This document shows, one piece after another, positions 1-11,649 of a stretch of 64,000 nucleotides of DNA. How positions within the stretch are numbered: the first letter of the stretch is position 1; each line of letters begins with the position of its first letter. Made by a program: the position numbers and the translations under genes. The notes beneath the pieces are model-generated. The model was not told the origin of the DNA. It was given only the letters and a program-made list of their open reading frames with translations, and did no database searches. Location of the stretch: contig MU404058.1 of NCBI GenBank assembly GCA_022695795.1, positions 434,001 through 498,000 of the forward strand, written 5' to 3'. This DNA is from Biscogniauxia marginata. Taxonomy: Eukaryota > Ascomycota > Sordariomycetes > Xylariales > Xylariaceae.

Positions 1-739
1 TCCTGAGATCTCTGGGTTTGTGACTCGTAACGGAAGAATAAAAAAGAGTCATATTGACAGCGCGGACTGGGGTTGGTTTATTCACGATTAACCAAGCCCC
101 GTCTGGGGCTCTTGCGGGAGATTCCCATTGACAGGGACTCTTCCCCCCTCAAACTCCCCTGTCTAAGTATCCAGTGTCATAACTTCATGTTGCTCATCAT
201 CCGATCCATGCTAGTAGAAAGGAACGGGAACGCCTACTGCGGTTTGCACACTAAAGTTATTACAGCATATTGAATACCCAGATGTTGTACTTTTTTTTTT
301 CATTCACTTGATGTATCATCCTATATGATACCCGTCTACGATATTATTGAAGGTCCGTTAAATACATATATTTTTGTTGCCCTGGTTGTTGGTGTCGTTG
401 TATCGACCCCGTTGCCGCCTGACCACTATTTCTGCCTCCGGGCATTCCTCGTCCTCGTGCACCACCCACTCGTCTTTGTTGCCTTTTGTATCTACAAGAT
501 CTCCAACATTTCCTGATCACCGAGAAAAGAATAGACATATATTTGTTTCTGATACCCCTACCTTTAATTTCAATTTTTTTTCTTCCCTCTTCCCTGCTCA
601 TCGGCACAGGATCACCTCGATTCGGAAGTTGACCCCACGGCACCCACCCCTTGGATTGCTCGGAGTTGCCTATACACGACTAGCACACGCTCGGGACTCT
701 GAAACTACTCGAATAATTAGCCTGGTGGAAGGGAAGAGT
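1..739. other. Gene-free 5' stretch
   Basis: No coding region is supported here. The stretch has T-rich runs and ends in the probable promoter and 5' leader of the surface protein that begins at 740. Open frames in it look like chance. Confidence 0.5.
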
Positions 740-2477
740 ATGAAGACTACTATAATACTGTTAGCGGCCCTGCGCTGCGGCGCCAACGCGGCCTGGCTCC
801 GATGGTCGCTCGATAGCGGGCCAGTCTGGTCACCGCAGGAGACCAGCATAGCCGCGGCGGGTGATGACCAAGCCGGCTGGACGCCGAAACCGACGCAGAT
901 ACCGGGTGAAAAACTGGAGGGCGAGGTGGTACTAGATCTGCTACGACGCCAGGACTCGACGACAACCTGGACGAACTCGGAGACTTGCGGATGGTTTGCT
1001 GGCATATCATGTGAGTTGTCCTACCCAAGAATACGGTCCCTGTTAATGATACACTTGTCGTTATAAAGAATGATGACTAACATCATTACCGTAGCTTCTG
1101 CCGTCGAGTGTGGAGGCGGTTTCAAGTGCGAGACGAATACCGACCATGTTGTCGCGTGCGTCTCGGCCACCATCTCGGACTTCTACTCCGCCTGTCTGGA
1201 TTACTCGGCCCATCTGGCCGGCTCGTGTGATAACGTCGGGCCTAAGACCGGGTGCTGGTGAGTGGCATATCCCCTGCTTCATCATACTACATTCAACGAT
1301 CGACAGACTAACACGTATGCACAGCACCCAGTCCGACGTGCCCGCCTGCGGGACGTACCTCTGGACCAGCAAGCCCGAGCGCTCCATGTACAAGTGTTTC
1401 GAGACGGCGTCGGTCCTCACGATCCTAGACGTCCCACAGTTCGTCATCGACGCCTCGCTAGCGTCCAAGTCGCGCGCCATGACCCAGACCAGCGACACCA
1501 CCGACGACGCCAACCCGTCAACACCCACCACCGACGGGGGCTCGCCCACAGCGCCAGCACCCAACCCGGGGAGCGCCCAAGGGGACCCCAGCGGGGGCAA
1601 CAGCAACAGCAACACGACCAACATCGGCGCCATCGTCGGCGGTGCCGTCGGCGGCGTCGCGGCCCTTGCATTAATCATCGGGTGCATCATGTTCGCCCTG
1701 TGCCGGCGCAGGAAGAAGTCCAAGTCCATCAAAGAGAAAACCAGGAACGTCTCGCGCGAGCTGCACCACCACACCAAGGAACTTCTCCGCGACAATATCA
1801 ACAACAACGACGACCACGGTGGCAATACGAATACTTACATCCAGACTCACGACATGGAGCCCCCGCCGCCGCTCACCGCCCCGGGCCCCGTAAAAGAAAG
1901 CAGCACGACGAGCAGCTCGCCCAACGCGCGGTCCTCGCGTGACGCGCGGCGCGAAGCAAGGCGCGGACGGCGTACCGCCGGCACCGGCGCCGGGGGATCA
2001 GGATCAGGATCAGGATCAGGACAGCAACAACAGCCGCTGCCGCCGCAGCAGCAGCAACAACAGGGACCAGGCTCCGTATCAGTATCCTACACGCTCAACA
2101 ACAGCAGCCACACGGCGACGTTCGCGCGGGCGCCGTCCGAGCGCGACAGCACGCCGTCGTCGTCGCGGGTCACCGCCGCCGCCGTGACGCCGCCGCCGGG
2201 CCCGGAGACGCGGCGTCCGAGGAATAGGGGGGGGAGGCATTCGTCGAGTGATGACGATGATTACGATTACGATTACGATGACGATAGTGGTAGGGAGGGT
2301 GCTGCGTACGATGAGATATACGGGGAGTACCACCACGACCGTGCGCGGGGACGGAGCGGACGCGGTGGGGATGGGGATGGAGATGGGGATGGGGAAGATA
2401 GGGGGGAGAGGCGTGGTGGACAGCAGCAGGGCGGTGGGGGGTTCGTGGGGGGTCCCTCTTGGAGGCAGAGTCTGTGA
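740..2477 (+). CDS. Single-pass cell-surface protein with Cys-rich ectodomain
   Basis: Predicted exons are 740-1010, 1095-1257 and 1325-2477, giving 528 residues. Both introns have GTGAGT donors and CTAAC branch sites, and the joined frame is open. The N-terminus is a signal peptide (about residues 1-18). A Cys-rich extracellular part follows, with motifs ETCGWFAG, VECGGGFKC and TGCCTQSDVPACGTYLW that recur in many ascomycete membrane proteins. Next come a Ser/Thr/Pro/Asn-rich stalk, one membrane helix (about 247-270, containing IVGGAVGGVAALALII) and a basic stop-transfer CRRRKK. The roughly 255-residue cytoplasmic tail is low-complexity: Gln and Gly-Ser runs, an Asp-Tyr alternating acidic run near 2249-2285, and Gly-Asp repeats. 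The plan resembles wall-stress-sensor-like proteins, but the ligand is unknown. Surface location is a confident inference; a sensor role is only plausible. Confidence 0.8.
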
Positions 2478-3495
2478 GGGCAGGAAGGAAGGAAGGATGG
2501 TGGACAATGAACGACTGGGAGTTCGATGCGTTCGCCTAATGCTGGAATTACGACCTATATGTCTTGGGCCTTGCTTATTTTCTTTGTTCGCGATGGTTCT
2601 ATAAGAGAAGTTTGATCGGCTAGGAGGATCGCCTTGCCGATATTCCTACCTGTGTCTTTTCCGTTGGCCACAAGACGTCAACCCCCCCCTTTTTATGTTT
2701 TGTTTTCCTTTTCCCTTGGTTGGTTGGTTACTTGGGATCTTGTGTATCGAAATACGTTAGGAGCACTGACCAACTTTATCCATTTCACATTACAGGTAAC
2801 GGCAATGTTTGGATGGATGCATGAATGAGCGATGAGACCTGTTTCACGCATTTGCGATATACAGGGCGAAGGATGGATGATACCTAGATATCTAGTCTAG
2901 GTTAGATGTATTCATATAGTATACACACATGAATAGTAATACGAGGCAAAGCCCCTTCGGTAATTGAAAACCCTTCACTCGCTTTAGCTTTCCGAGTTAG
3001 AGATACTGTAGTGCAACATACTGAATGAAGTCCATCGATCGGTTTAGTATAATTCGTTTGAGTAGTTAATCTTCAACATACTTTAACTAAGTCAACACCC
3101 CGCCATGTTAAACAGACTGTAGTATATTATGCCTAATAGCTAAGATATCGATAAGTATCTTCGGTTTTCATAGACATGTCTCACCTTATTATCGTTTTTG
3201 TAACAGCTACACACTTCAAAAGCCTAAGCAAGTTAGTCATCTCCTCTTCCATCCAGCCCGTCATCCTCTTCTCTACCACTTCTCCTCTTCATCTATGGAG
3301 ATGTATTTTCCTGCTAACTAAACTGATATCGGTTTTTGTTTTTCATCAAATACACATGCCTTGACCCCCACCCCCTTTTTTTTAGCATCACCATTACATT
3401 CTTCGTAAACCTCACATTTCTCATTCGTTCGTTCGTTCTTTCATCCATGACTGCTCCTCGTCAGAGCATGTTCTAACCTCTTGAAGATATTGTTA
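2478..3495. other. Gene-free spacer between converging genes
   Basis: This holds the 3' flanks of the surface-protein gene (+) and the dehydrogenase gene (-), which converge. It is moderately AT-rich with T runs. I see no coding or RNA gene in it. Confidence 0.5.
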
Positions 3496-4839
3496 TTATT
3501 TCTTCAACCATTGCAAGTTGACCGGCGTGATGGCATCCCCGCCAGTCAGCACCGCCATAATATTGCGCATGCTCAGTTCCTCGAAACCGATGTGTGTCTC
3601 GACCGTGCCCCCGGCATTGTGACACGTCAACATGGCTCTGGTGCCGGCGAACTTCTTCAGTCGTGGGTTCACGTCTGGCTCGTTGGCATGGACATCCAGC
3701 GCCACAGTGCTGAGCCTACCTTCCTCAAGCGCGTCGGCGAGCGCCTCTTCGTCAACGAGCGACCCGCGCGCAATATTCACGAATCTCCCTCCGGGCTTGA
3801 ACCAGGCCAGGCTGCCAGCATTGATGATGCGCCCCGCGCCAGACGGTGTGCACAGGACGACGCAGTCGGCAGAGCGGCAGAGCTCCTCGAGAGATGCGCA
3901 GAAGCGGGCCTGTAGGCGCTCCTCGACGGCGTCGGCCGTCTTACGTTCGACGTCGTGATAAGCGATGTCCATGCCGAAGGCGGCACGACACTTGTGCGCA
4001 ATCTTCTGGCCGATGTTGCCGAGACCAACGAGGCCCAGGACATGGCCTCGAAGGATATGCGACTGCGCGGTAGCGAGTTCGTGCGCCGAGCTGAAGGTCT
4101 CCCCGTTGCCGGACGAGGACGTGCAGTACGGCAACGCGCGGAAGGTCGATATGATCAAGGCGAGAGCGAAGTCGGCGACTGCCTCGGCGGCGGCGAGGCC
4201 CGAGTTGCAGTAGATTATGCCTATACACGTACATCGATACTTTATCAGTCACATCATACCTTAAGTAGTTATTTACCTAACAACCCAAGCAAAGCTAGAG
4301 TGAGAGAAGGACAGAAAAGACAAAGACTACTCACCTCTCTCTCCCAGCAGCTTCGTATCCGCCCAATCGAAGCCCGCGCCCGCGCTCGCAAACACCCTCA
4401 CGCTGTCTGGCAGGAGATCGACGAGCTCGGTATCCCACTGGCCCATCTCGCCGCCGGTGCCCCAGAAGGGGCGGAATATGGCAGCGAAGCGGCCCCAGCG
4501 GCCCTCGCGCAGCGCAGCGATGAATGCGCTCCGCTCGCGCTCGGCGGCCGTCGGGCGCACGACGTCGAACTGCGTACTGAAGGCGCTGTACAGCTCCAGG
4601 TTGTACCGGACGGGGTCGCCGATGTGCAGCACGATGGGCTTGCTGCCCAGCGACTGGGCCGGGGCTGTGGCCAGGCGCGAGGGGATGGCGGGGAGGTGGG
4701 CGAGGGTTGGAGAGAGGAGGGCGCTTGTCGACGAGAGGGTGGCGCCGGTGGTGCCGGTGGCAGGAATCGGAGGTGCGGGGGAGTTGGAGCGCGGGGTCGG
4801 CGGTGCCGTGGGCATCGGAGTGTTTGTTGGTTCCGCCAT
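3496..4839 (-). CDS. D-isomer-specific 2-hydroxyacid dehydrogenase
   Basis: Two exons on the minus strand, 4839-4335 and 4220-3496, flank a 114-base intron with a GTGAGT donor. They encode 409 residues. The family reduces 2-keto acids to D-2-hydroxy acids, or the reverse, with NAD(P)H. The nucleotide-binding motif GLGNIG is at 234-239. The catalytic triad is visible: R320 in NIARGSLVDEEAL, E349 in DVHANEP and H369 in LTCHNAGGT. The first 50 or so residues form a Pro/Ser/Thr-rich extension that most family members lack; it is probably disordered. I chose the ATG at 4839 because it opens the exon frame and precedes that extension. The substrate (glyoxylate, hydroxypyruvate, another keto acid) cannot be read from sequence. 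The gene lies head-to-tail with the S28 peptidase but about 1.6 kb away, so no co-transcription is implied. Confidence 0.88.
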
Positions 4840-4854
4840 GACTGCGCCCTGTCT

Positions 4855-4903
4855 CGTATCGTGTGCCGTGTGCCGTATCGTGTGCCGTATCGTGTGCCGT
4901 GTC
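4855..4903. repeat. 12-base tandem repeat in the 5' flank
   Basis: Imperfect tandem copies of CGTATCGTGTGC, one of them shortened to 7 bases, lie directly upstream of the dehydrogenase start codon. They probably fall in the 5' leader or core promoter. No function is evident. Confidence 0.7.
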
Positions 4904-6401
4904 TCGTCTCTTGATAGATAGGTATAGTTGGTGGCCCGAAAGTTGAGCTTGATCGTATGAAGACAGAACACAAAAGTGAAGACGAGGAAGCTCCCAACCC
5001 AGTATTTGTATAGAGGAGAGGAGAGGCCCTTTAATCAGATGTCGTGCCGGGTAATCTTCCTACCCCCCAACCGGTGTAGAAGAAGCGCGTAGTAAGTTAG
5101 TTGATGATGCAATGGCCCGTGGTTTTCGTCTTGGGTCATCAATTGGACCGCCACCACGGAGAGGAAGGCAAGGAAAAGCAAAGGAAGAAAAAAAAGAAAA
5201 AAAGAAAAGGGCCCCCCTCCTCAATACCCGATCGATCTACACTACGTGACGAGGGCGTAAGCCGCTCCAGAAAACGTGGGGCTAGGAGGAGAGCTGAGGG
5301 GGGGTCGGCCACACTCGAGACCCTAGAGAATAACGAAGCTGGTGGAAAGCGACTCGGTCTGTTGACGAGGACTGGCTTGCATGGTATGTAGGTCTTTCAT
5401 AAAAGTCTAGTCAGTTCTATAACTCGCAAGTTGCTCTCTCAATTCTAGAGTTGAGGTCTTTGAGGTGAGATGAGTTAGTTACCTAAGGTGAGGGGGAGGA
5501 AATTAAATGGAGGGAAAGCTTCCCCGACTCTTTGCATCCGTCCACTGATAAAAACCAAGGAATGGGTAGGCAAAAAGTTGGGGATTGCAGCAAGCACTGC
5601 TACACAAGCTACCTGGGGTTAGTCGATTATGCATGTACGTAGGTATGTAACGTAGGTATGTACATAGGTACCTGTTATTTTTTAGGTTGGCACTACATGT
5701 TTAACCTTAATTTGTATAGAACTATCTACCTACTAAGTGTATGGCTACGTCGGACCTGGATCTAGAGTAGACCAATACACCAGTAGACCGGTCGAGGGAA
5801 CCGGGCAGCCGGGTTGCCCAAAGAGGAAATTCTTTAGATCTACACCCCGTTCAGCCCGATCCAGCTTCACGGGTTGCATCCGACGGAATGGCGTACACCG
5901 GGGATTTTATAGGCTTAACAGCTGGAACTCATTCATTATACCTACTTTTGCTTATGTCCATGTAGGTAGTTCATTGCCAGATCTAGGTTACAATGCGTCA
6001 ATATTCTGTGGTAGGACAAGCTCTCTACCGGGGTAAAGGGTAAAGCGTAGCATTCATGCGGCTTTTCTCCTTCTTATCTCCACCCCGGTGGCAAGTCACA
6101 TTTTATATCCCTTTTCTGAAGCATGCATGCATGGGAATTCGAACCTGCTCATCCGACTTATCTCTCGGCTACGTATCCCTGGGTAAAGCGCGAGGACGAT
6201 AACGGGTATATGACAAGAGAATACTCTTATTCGAATAGAGTGGTCTAGTCCATACATATGTGCCTAATCATCTGACACGACGCGGACCGGCCTTCCATGC
6301 GTTGTATATGCCGGATCTTGACCTATAAGGTTCGATATACGATCTATCAAGAACGCCCGCGATCCAAGTCTGCCGACAGCATAGGTAACAACAACCGAGG
6401 T
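4904..6401. other. Gene-free spacer with purine-rich and TAGGTATG repeats
   Basis: This is the upstream region of the dehydrogenase and the downstream flank of the S28 peptidase. It holds a purine-rich A/G tract at about 5155-5212 and a short TAGGTATGTA repeat near 5636-5670. I checked a B-box-like GGTTCGAATTCC on the minus strand near 6135 and found no tRNA fold around it. No coding region is supported. Confidence 0.5.
5633..5673. repeat. Short TAGGTATGTA-type direct repeats
   Basis: Three imperfect copies of GTAGGTATGTA or ATAGGTA lie back to back. Similar TACCTA/TAGGTA words are scattered elsewhere, for example near 10885, 37175, 38998 and 47131. This is low-complexity intergenic sequence with no clear role. 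Confidence 0.55.
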
Positions 6402-8216
6402 CTACAGGAAGATGAATGCCAGCAGACCGCACGCGATAAACGCCATCAAGGAGTGGAATCCCTGAGCGATTGTCGCCGACTCGGAAACCTCCCGGGTCCC
6501 CTGACCAAGCCACTCTCTAATATGCTCCAGCTTGACGTCTCTTATCTATATATCGTGTGCGTGTAAGCAGCATTTTTCTTTTCGCTCTCCTCACCGGCCC
6601 ATCACGAAGAAGGAGACGAAAAAAGAAAAACGAGGAGGGTAAAAAAAAAAAAAGGAAAAAGGAAAAGGGAAAAAATTTATTTATTTCGCTCACCTGATCA
6701 AGCTGCGCCTTCGTCCCCCTCGGTTCCACCGCTTCCGAGAACGCATCCTCGGCGTGCGCCAGACCATCGACGAGAACGACACGGGAGTGGTTCAGCGCGC
6801 GAGTGACGGTCAGCGCGGGGGACCCGACAGCGGCGGTGCGGTCGAAGCCCCCCTGCACGATGAGCAGGCGCTCAGCGCGGTCGACCGCAGCGTTCGTGAC
6901 CACGTACTTCTGCACGAAGTACTCGTTGGCCCTGTAGTAGTCCACCGGCTCCCAGTCCGCGTGCCCATCACACAGGTCCACCGTGCCGCGTGCGTGCGCC
7001 TCCGGCAGCATGTTACCCGATGGGATCGAGAGGGTGTTGAGGGGAAACAGCGCGCATGAAACGTAATCGTACATTGGTACGGTGCCGGATGCAATGCTTG
7101 GGTCTGTGATATTGGCGTTGCTCAGGTCAATGCAGGCTGTGGACGGCGACCACGATGCTGCGAGGAGTGGCACGCGGAGGACTTCACCGGTGGTGTTAGC
7201 TGCTAGGGTCTTCGCTATTAGATCTTGGAACGGGTTCTCGGTCGAGTATCTGTCGATGTAGGGGTAGTTAAACTGGGGCGTTAGCGTATAGGTTTGGAGT
7301 GCGGCATGGTACAGTATCGTGTAGTTTGCGTCTTTGGAGTCTGCGCATATGTCGAGATCCGGGACGACTTCGGGGCAGTTATTATCTTTATGATGTCAGT
7401 ATTGACATGTAGAACAATCATCTGCGCTTGTATCCGTACCTGAAAGACACTCGTCAAATGTTGACATAGCAGACTTGATCTTGTCATATGCATTACTCGA
7501 CATGTTTTGATAGATGATATCCGTCCGGTCGGCCGCGTCGAACCTAAACGTATTCGTGTCCAATGGCCCAAACGAATTCAAGGCTGGCGAAGAGGCAATA
7601 GCACCCCAAAATGTGCCAGGGCGGCGAATTCGTGCCGATACGGCGAGGAATCCACCGTAAGAAGCTGGGCAGGCCCCCTTAGTATTCACAACCTCGATAT
7701 TGGGATATATCTAGGCTTACAACTGCCCCCGTAGATGACCTTGGAGTCATTAGCCCCCTCTACCGTGCTCTTGATCCAATCCACGAAGTTGACGCCATCC
7801 TGAAGAACATTGTCTATTGTAAGGTCGGGAAACGTTTTATTCGAGGAAGACGTGTCATCCCTTACGGTCATGTGAGTTGAATAGCTGTTTCCGGAGGTGT
7901 TGGAAAAGAAGCGATGCTCCAGCATGGCGACCATGCCACCTAGCTTGGAGGCGTAGTCCGCAAAGTCGCTGCTATTAATAAGGGACATGCCAGTCTCAGC
8001 ACTCTGTATGAAGAATATCGGGCCACCCGGTTTGAAATGTTGAGTGTCGAGCTGGTATCTCTGGCTGAAGGTCGATCGGCTCGTATCGTTGATGGAATGA
8101 TTGAGTCTTTGAGTAAACTCTTGGATCTCCCCATTTCCTGCTATATGTTCGCCCTGCGATAGTAAACCGCTGGCCATTACCGTGGCTCCCACCAAAAAGA
8201 TAGCTTTGAGGCCCAT
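6402..8216 (-). CDS. Secreted S28-family serine carboxypeptidase, possibly GPI-anchored
   Basis: Four exons are predicted on the minus strand: 8216-7721, 7664-7440, 7385-6694 and 6545-6402, giving 518 residues. The S28 family (prolyl carboxypeptidase-like) removes residues next to proline in acidic surroundings. Residues 1-17 look like a signal peptide. The nucleophile serine lies at the exon 1/2 junction, in SYGGFLAVSAR. The other triad candidates are D422 in QGGFDRTAAVG and H451 in DGLAHAEDAF. Several N-x-S/T sites fit secretion. The last exon ends in a short hydrophobic segment (SLMAFIACGLLAFIFL) after small residues, which suggests a GPI-anchor signal. Splicing at the GTAAGC donor gives GGSSSYGG where the family has GGSYGG, so that junction deserves checking. 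The 148-base third intron contains a long pyrimidine run on the coding strand. Confidence 0.85.
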
Positions 8217-11200
8217 GATCAGTAAGTTAGATGCGTTTTGTCGTATAAGAGACCTTTAAAGAAGTAGATATCCTGCCTGACTCATGCGCTTGATAGTCAC
8301 AAATACTTCCTGCAATGACGCAAGTTCTTGATCCGAATGTCAACAACGCATGCTTGACAAGGACTTTTAGTCTGAATTGTACCTCGTACTTGAATGGTCC
8401 TCATTGCCTCCTGTGTAGGCTGATCCCTCAGTAATCTGCCGAATTGACGAGACGAGCTTTCGTCCGTTCGACGACAAGCCCGGACGTGTGTTTCATTCAA
8501 ACATCTGAATATCAGTTGAGGCAGGTAAAATAAAATCTCGATGGAGTATTTGAGATGACGAACGAGTTACGTCGACTCCGTGACGAGCAAAACTCTACTC
8601 ATCTCTCGTCACGCGAAGGGATCCGTCCAGACCAGCAGCAACTAATTTAGTAAATGGGCGAGTCTGTGAAGAGAAGAACGTCCCAAGCCTTCCACCTAAA
8701 ATACATGAGTGTAAAGGATGAAAGCTCAAATCTGTCAACGAAGTGTGCATTGTCCGGTGTTGCGGGCACACTTATACGGCGGTCGGGTCGGTGGAGCTCC
8801 GCTGCTGGGAGCTTGCAGGTAGCGGCAGCGTGTCGGGATGCTGCATCTGCAAGCTACGCGGTCTATTATTAGCCTGTAAATGCACTTAAAACTTTGGACT
8901 GCATGTCAAGATGGTCTGCTGGTGGATAACGCGAATGTGGGCTGTTCTGGATGAGGCGTGAACTCTGGTGATCTTGAAGAGGCCATGACATCAGAATGCC
9001 GAAACGTCCAAACACGAGAACATATGTTGGGCTGCTCGGAACCCATCGCTGATAAGTGAAAACGATTGATCAATATAAACCGGATATAATTGTTCTGTCC
9101 ATGTTGCATACCATGCTCGATGTCATCACTTGATGGTGTGGATTTCTCGTATCTGCTTATCAGCATGCAACGCTCGCCTCTCTCTTCGTATACTCTATCC
9201 TAGCCACGTAATAATAGCTCCACAAACTTGGTACTTACCTAATTGACTGCCTCACAAGTGAAGAACCCCCAGGCAGTCTTGCAGTCTTTCTTCGAGGTGT
9301 CGATCATGGACGATATCCCAGATGAATCTTATGCCCTGCATTATGGAGTGGCCAAGTGAAACGTTTATAAGGTCAAATGTCTTGGAGTAACTCCACCATG
9401 CGAAAGCTCGCAAGACCTGATCACTTGCCCGATCTCCGTGCAGATATGTCTCTTCTGAGTGGTGACCAGCTCGACTTAGCCTTGCAGCTTTTATTAAGCG
9501 AAGAATGCGTCAAACGGCATTAGTCAACCCCCTCTGACCTTCTATTTGCGAAACACATCGATGATAATACATCGCTCACCTTTTTTCATTATAGTAAACA
9601 CACTCTTAGTAGTTGAAGTGTTCCGGGCACGTGCCAACCCAGAGTTAGAGATGTAAGGTCGGTTTTACCGTTAGGTGGCTCGAGCTTGAGCTATCAGATC
9701 TTCATCTATACTTGATCTGGAGCAGTTGGTCAGAACTCAAGATGAATCCGAGTAGGAAATAGTAAGGCGGAAGCTTTACCGCAGAAAGAAATTAGTTGAC
9801 CAAATTGGTATCAACCGTTATGGTCGTCATGGTCCTCCCGGGTCTGAACGTAAGCAAGGTCATTTCTTTAACCTCGTTAAGTTCAAGATATTCCAAGACA
9901 CCCTATTTATCATTATTAACTTTTCATTATGCAGGGGAAACACTTACTAGTTCCCTGAGTATCGCGTTCTCTGAGTAGATCTCAAGAAATCCCGCCATGC
10001 TAGTCGCATCTCAGATCTTGAGGTCTCACTTGCTAACACTCTTGGTCTCTTGATTAGATAAAAAAAACTGGAATATATTCAATCTGAAACCACAACGGGT
10101 AAGAAACAATGCTGGTACCAAGGACAAATCCTAGTCGCTTGAGTGCTTTCACATTACGTCGAGTCACGATATTAGTAGTAATATGGCATCTAGGAGGTAT
10201 TTGATCAAGTTTTGTGTGAAGTCCGGTTATGAATTCACAACTTAAAAGAGAAGAGGAAGAGAATATACTCTATAGAGGCACTCTAGATGCATTATAGCAT
10301 AGCCTCTTTCTTCGTGATAAGCCGCTTTCGAAATTTTATGGTCAACAATTATATTAATAAATAGACCATGCTTGCCATTGCCACGAGTGCGAACTGTATT
10401 CCCCGCAGACAGAGAGTAAACCATAAATGTCACAGATTCAGAGTGTGAATTCGGATGGATTTGCTATTGGTCATCACTAGTGAGAATATTGCATTAGTCC
10501 CAGCACATCCACCTTCACCATAACCATTTTGTAAGTTTGAGAAACATCTCACCGAGATTTTCTCGCGAAGATTAACCAAGTCAGGAGGCGTTATGTGTCA
10601 GCTTACGCATGTTGCTACTCTTTATTTATCATCAGGTCATCAATTTTGCTGATGTACCTATATAGTTCCCGACGTGTCTCCGATGATTTCCGGGATGCCT
10701 CCGTCCGCGACTACATCTTTAAACCCAATGCTACTTGAGGTATCAGTCAATGGAAGTTCCTTCGGAAGCAGAACATCTAAACCTATCCAATAGCAAACCC
10801 CTTTTCAGTAAAGAAGTGCAATATGTAGAAGGAGCTTACTAACCAACATATGAGTGCTCTCGATATATTCACATAACTAGCTACCTAGGTAGGTAAGTAG
10901 GCTAGGGGACGTGGTTGAGAATAAGTTGAAATGAAGGGTTTTTTTTTTTTTGTGTAGCTGCCGGCCTGAACTATTAATAGTTTATTCTCCGTATGGACTT
11001 TGATCCAACGTCCCTATTTTTCGAACTGTTCGGTGATTTGAACCTGGTTTTAAAGTCGTTCCATGCACACTGTAGTTTAATCAAGCTATAGATATCGAGA
11101 GTTCCCGAGTGTCAGCAGGGGTTAGCAAGAGTATCAAGTCCTGGCGACATGCTTATTGGACAAGATTATACGAGCTGCAGCGCCAAGACCAGAAGTTCCA

Positions 11201-11649
11201 AAAATTATACGGTGACTAAGCCAAGTTATTAAGCTTTGGTCCCATCAATGAAAGAGTGAGAACCGGCACGAGGCCAAATAAGTAAACGGTTAGGTATACC
11301 ATGAAGTAAGGTAGGTAGTATAGGTGTGTTATTCCACACTACCCTAACTCCAGTCATCGTCTTAAAATTCACACCGACGCTGACGCCCTTGAGAACGCGA
11401 GGGTTGATTCCAGTCACTACCATCCATAGCCCAGCCAGTACAAAGATCACACGACAAACACGGATAGAGTATCCTGAACTTTGTGGAAGCGTTATTTAGA
11501 TAACCCAAATCTCTCATTTTCCTGCTTCGTTCTCCAAGTATCCATCAGCTCGTACACAATACACCAATAGAATTATCTCGTACACCTGCACGACGCTTCG
11601 GCTCCTATCAGAATACACCTTTAGAAATTCATTAGTTCGAGATTCGAAT
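8217..11649. other. 3.4 kb gene-free stretch
   Basis: The stretch separates the divergently transcribed peptidase (-) and Zn2Cys6 regulator (+). Only short, non-conserved open frames are present. It includes a poly-T run near 10940 and a TACCTAGGTAGGTAAGTAGG stretch near 10885. I recognise no transposon domain, tRNA or coding relic. Confidence 0.45.

Noticed and set aside
344..1028. Several overlapping minus-strand frames opposite the surface-protein gene
   Set aside because: They mirror the GC-rich coding strand, lack domains and conflict with a well-supported spliced gene.
1939..2507. Arg-rich and Ile/Val-rich frames over the low-complexity tail
   Set aside because: Repeat-rich DNA stays open in several frames; only the frame joined to the membrane helix is supported.
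6125..6205. B-box-like GGTTCGAATTCC on the minus strand suggesting a tRNA
   Set aside because: No acceptor stem or anticodon arm can be folded around it, and the A-box spacing is wrong.
8906..9166. 86-codon minus-strand frame in the 8-11 kb spacer
   Set aside because: No domain, signal or neighbouring exon supports it, and its length is within chance.
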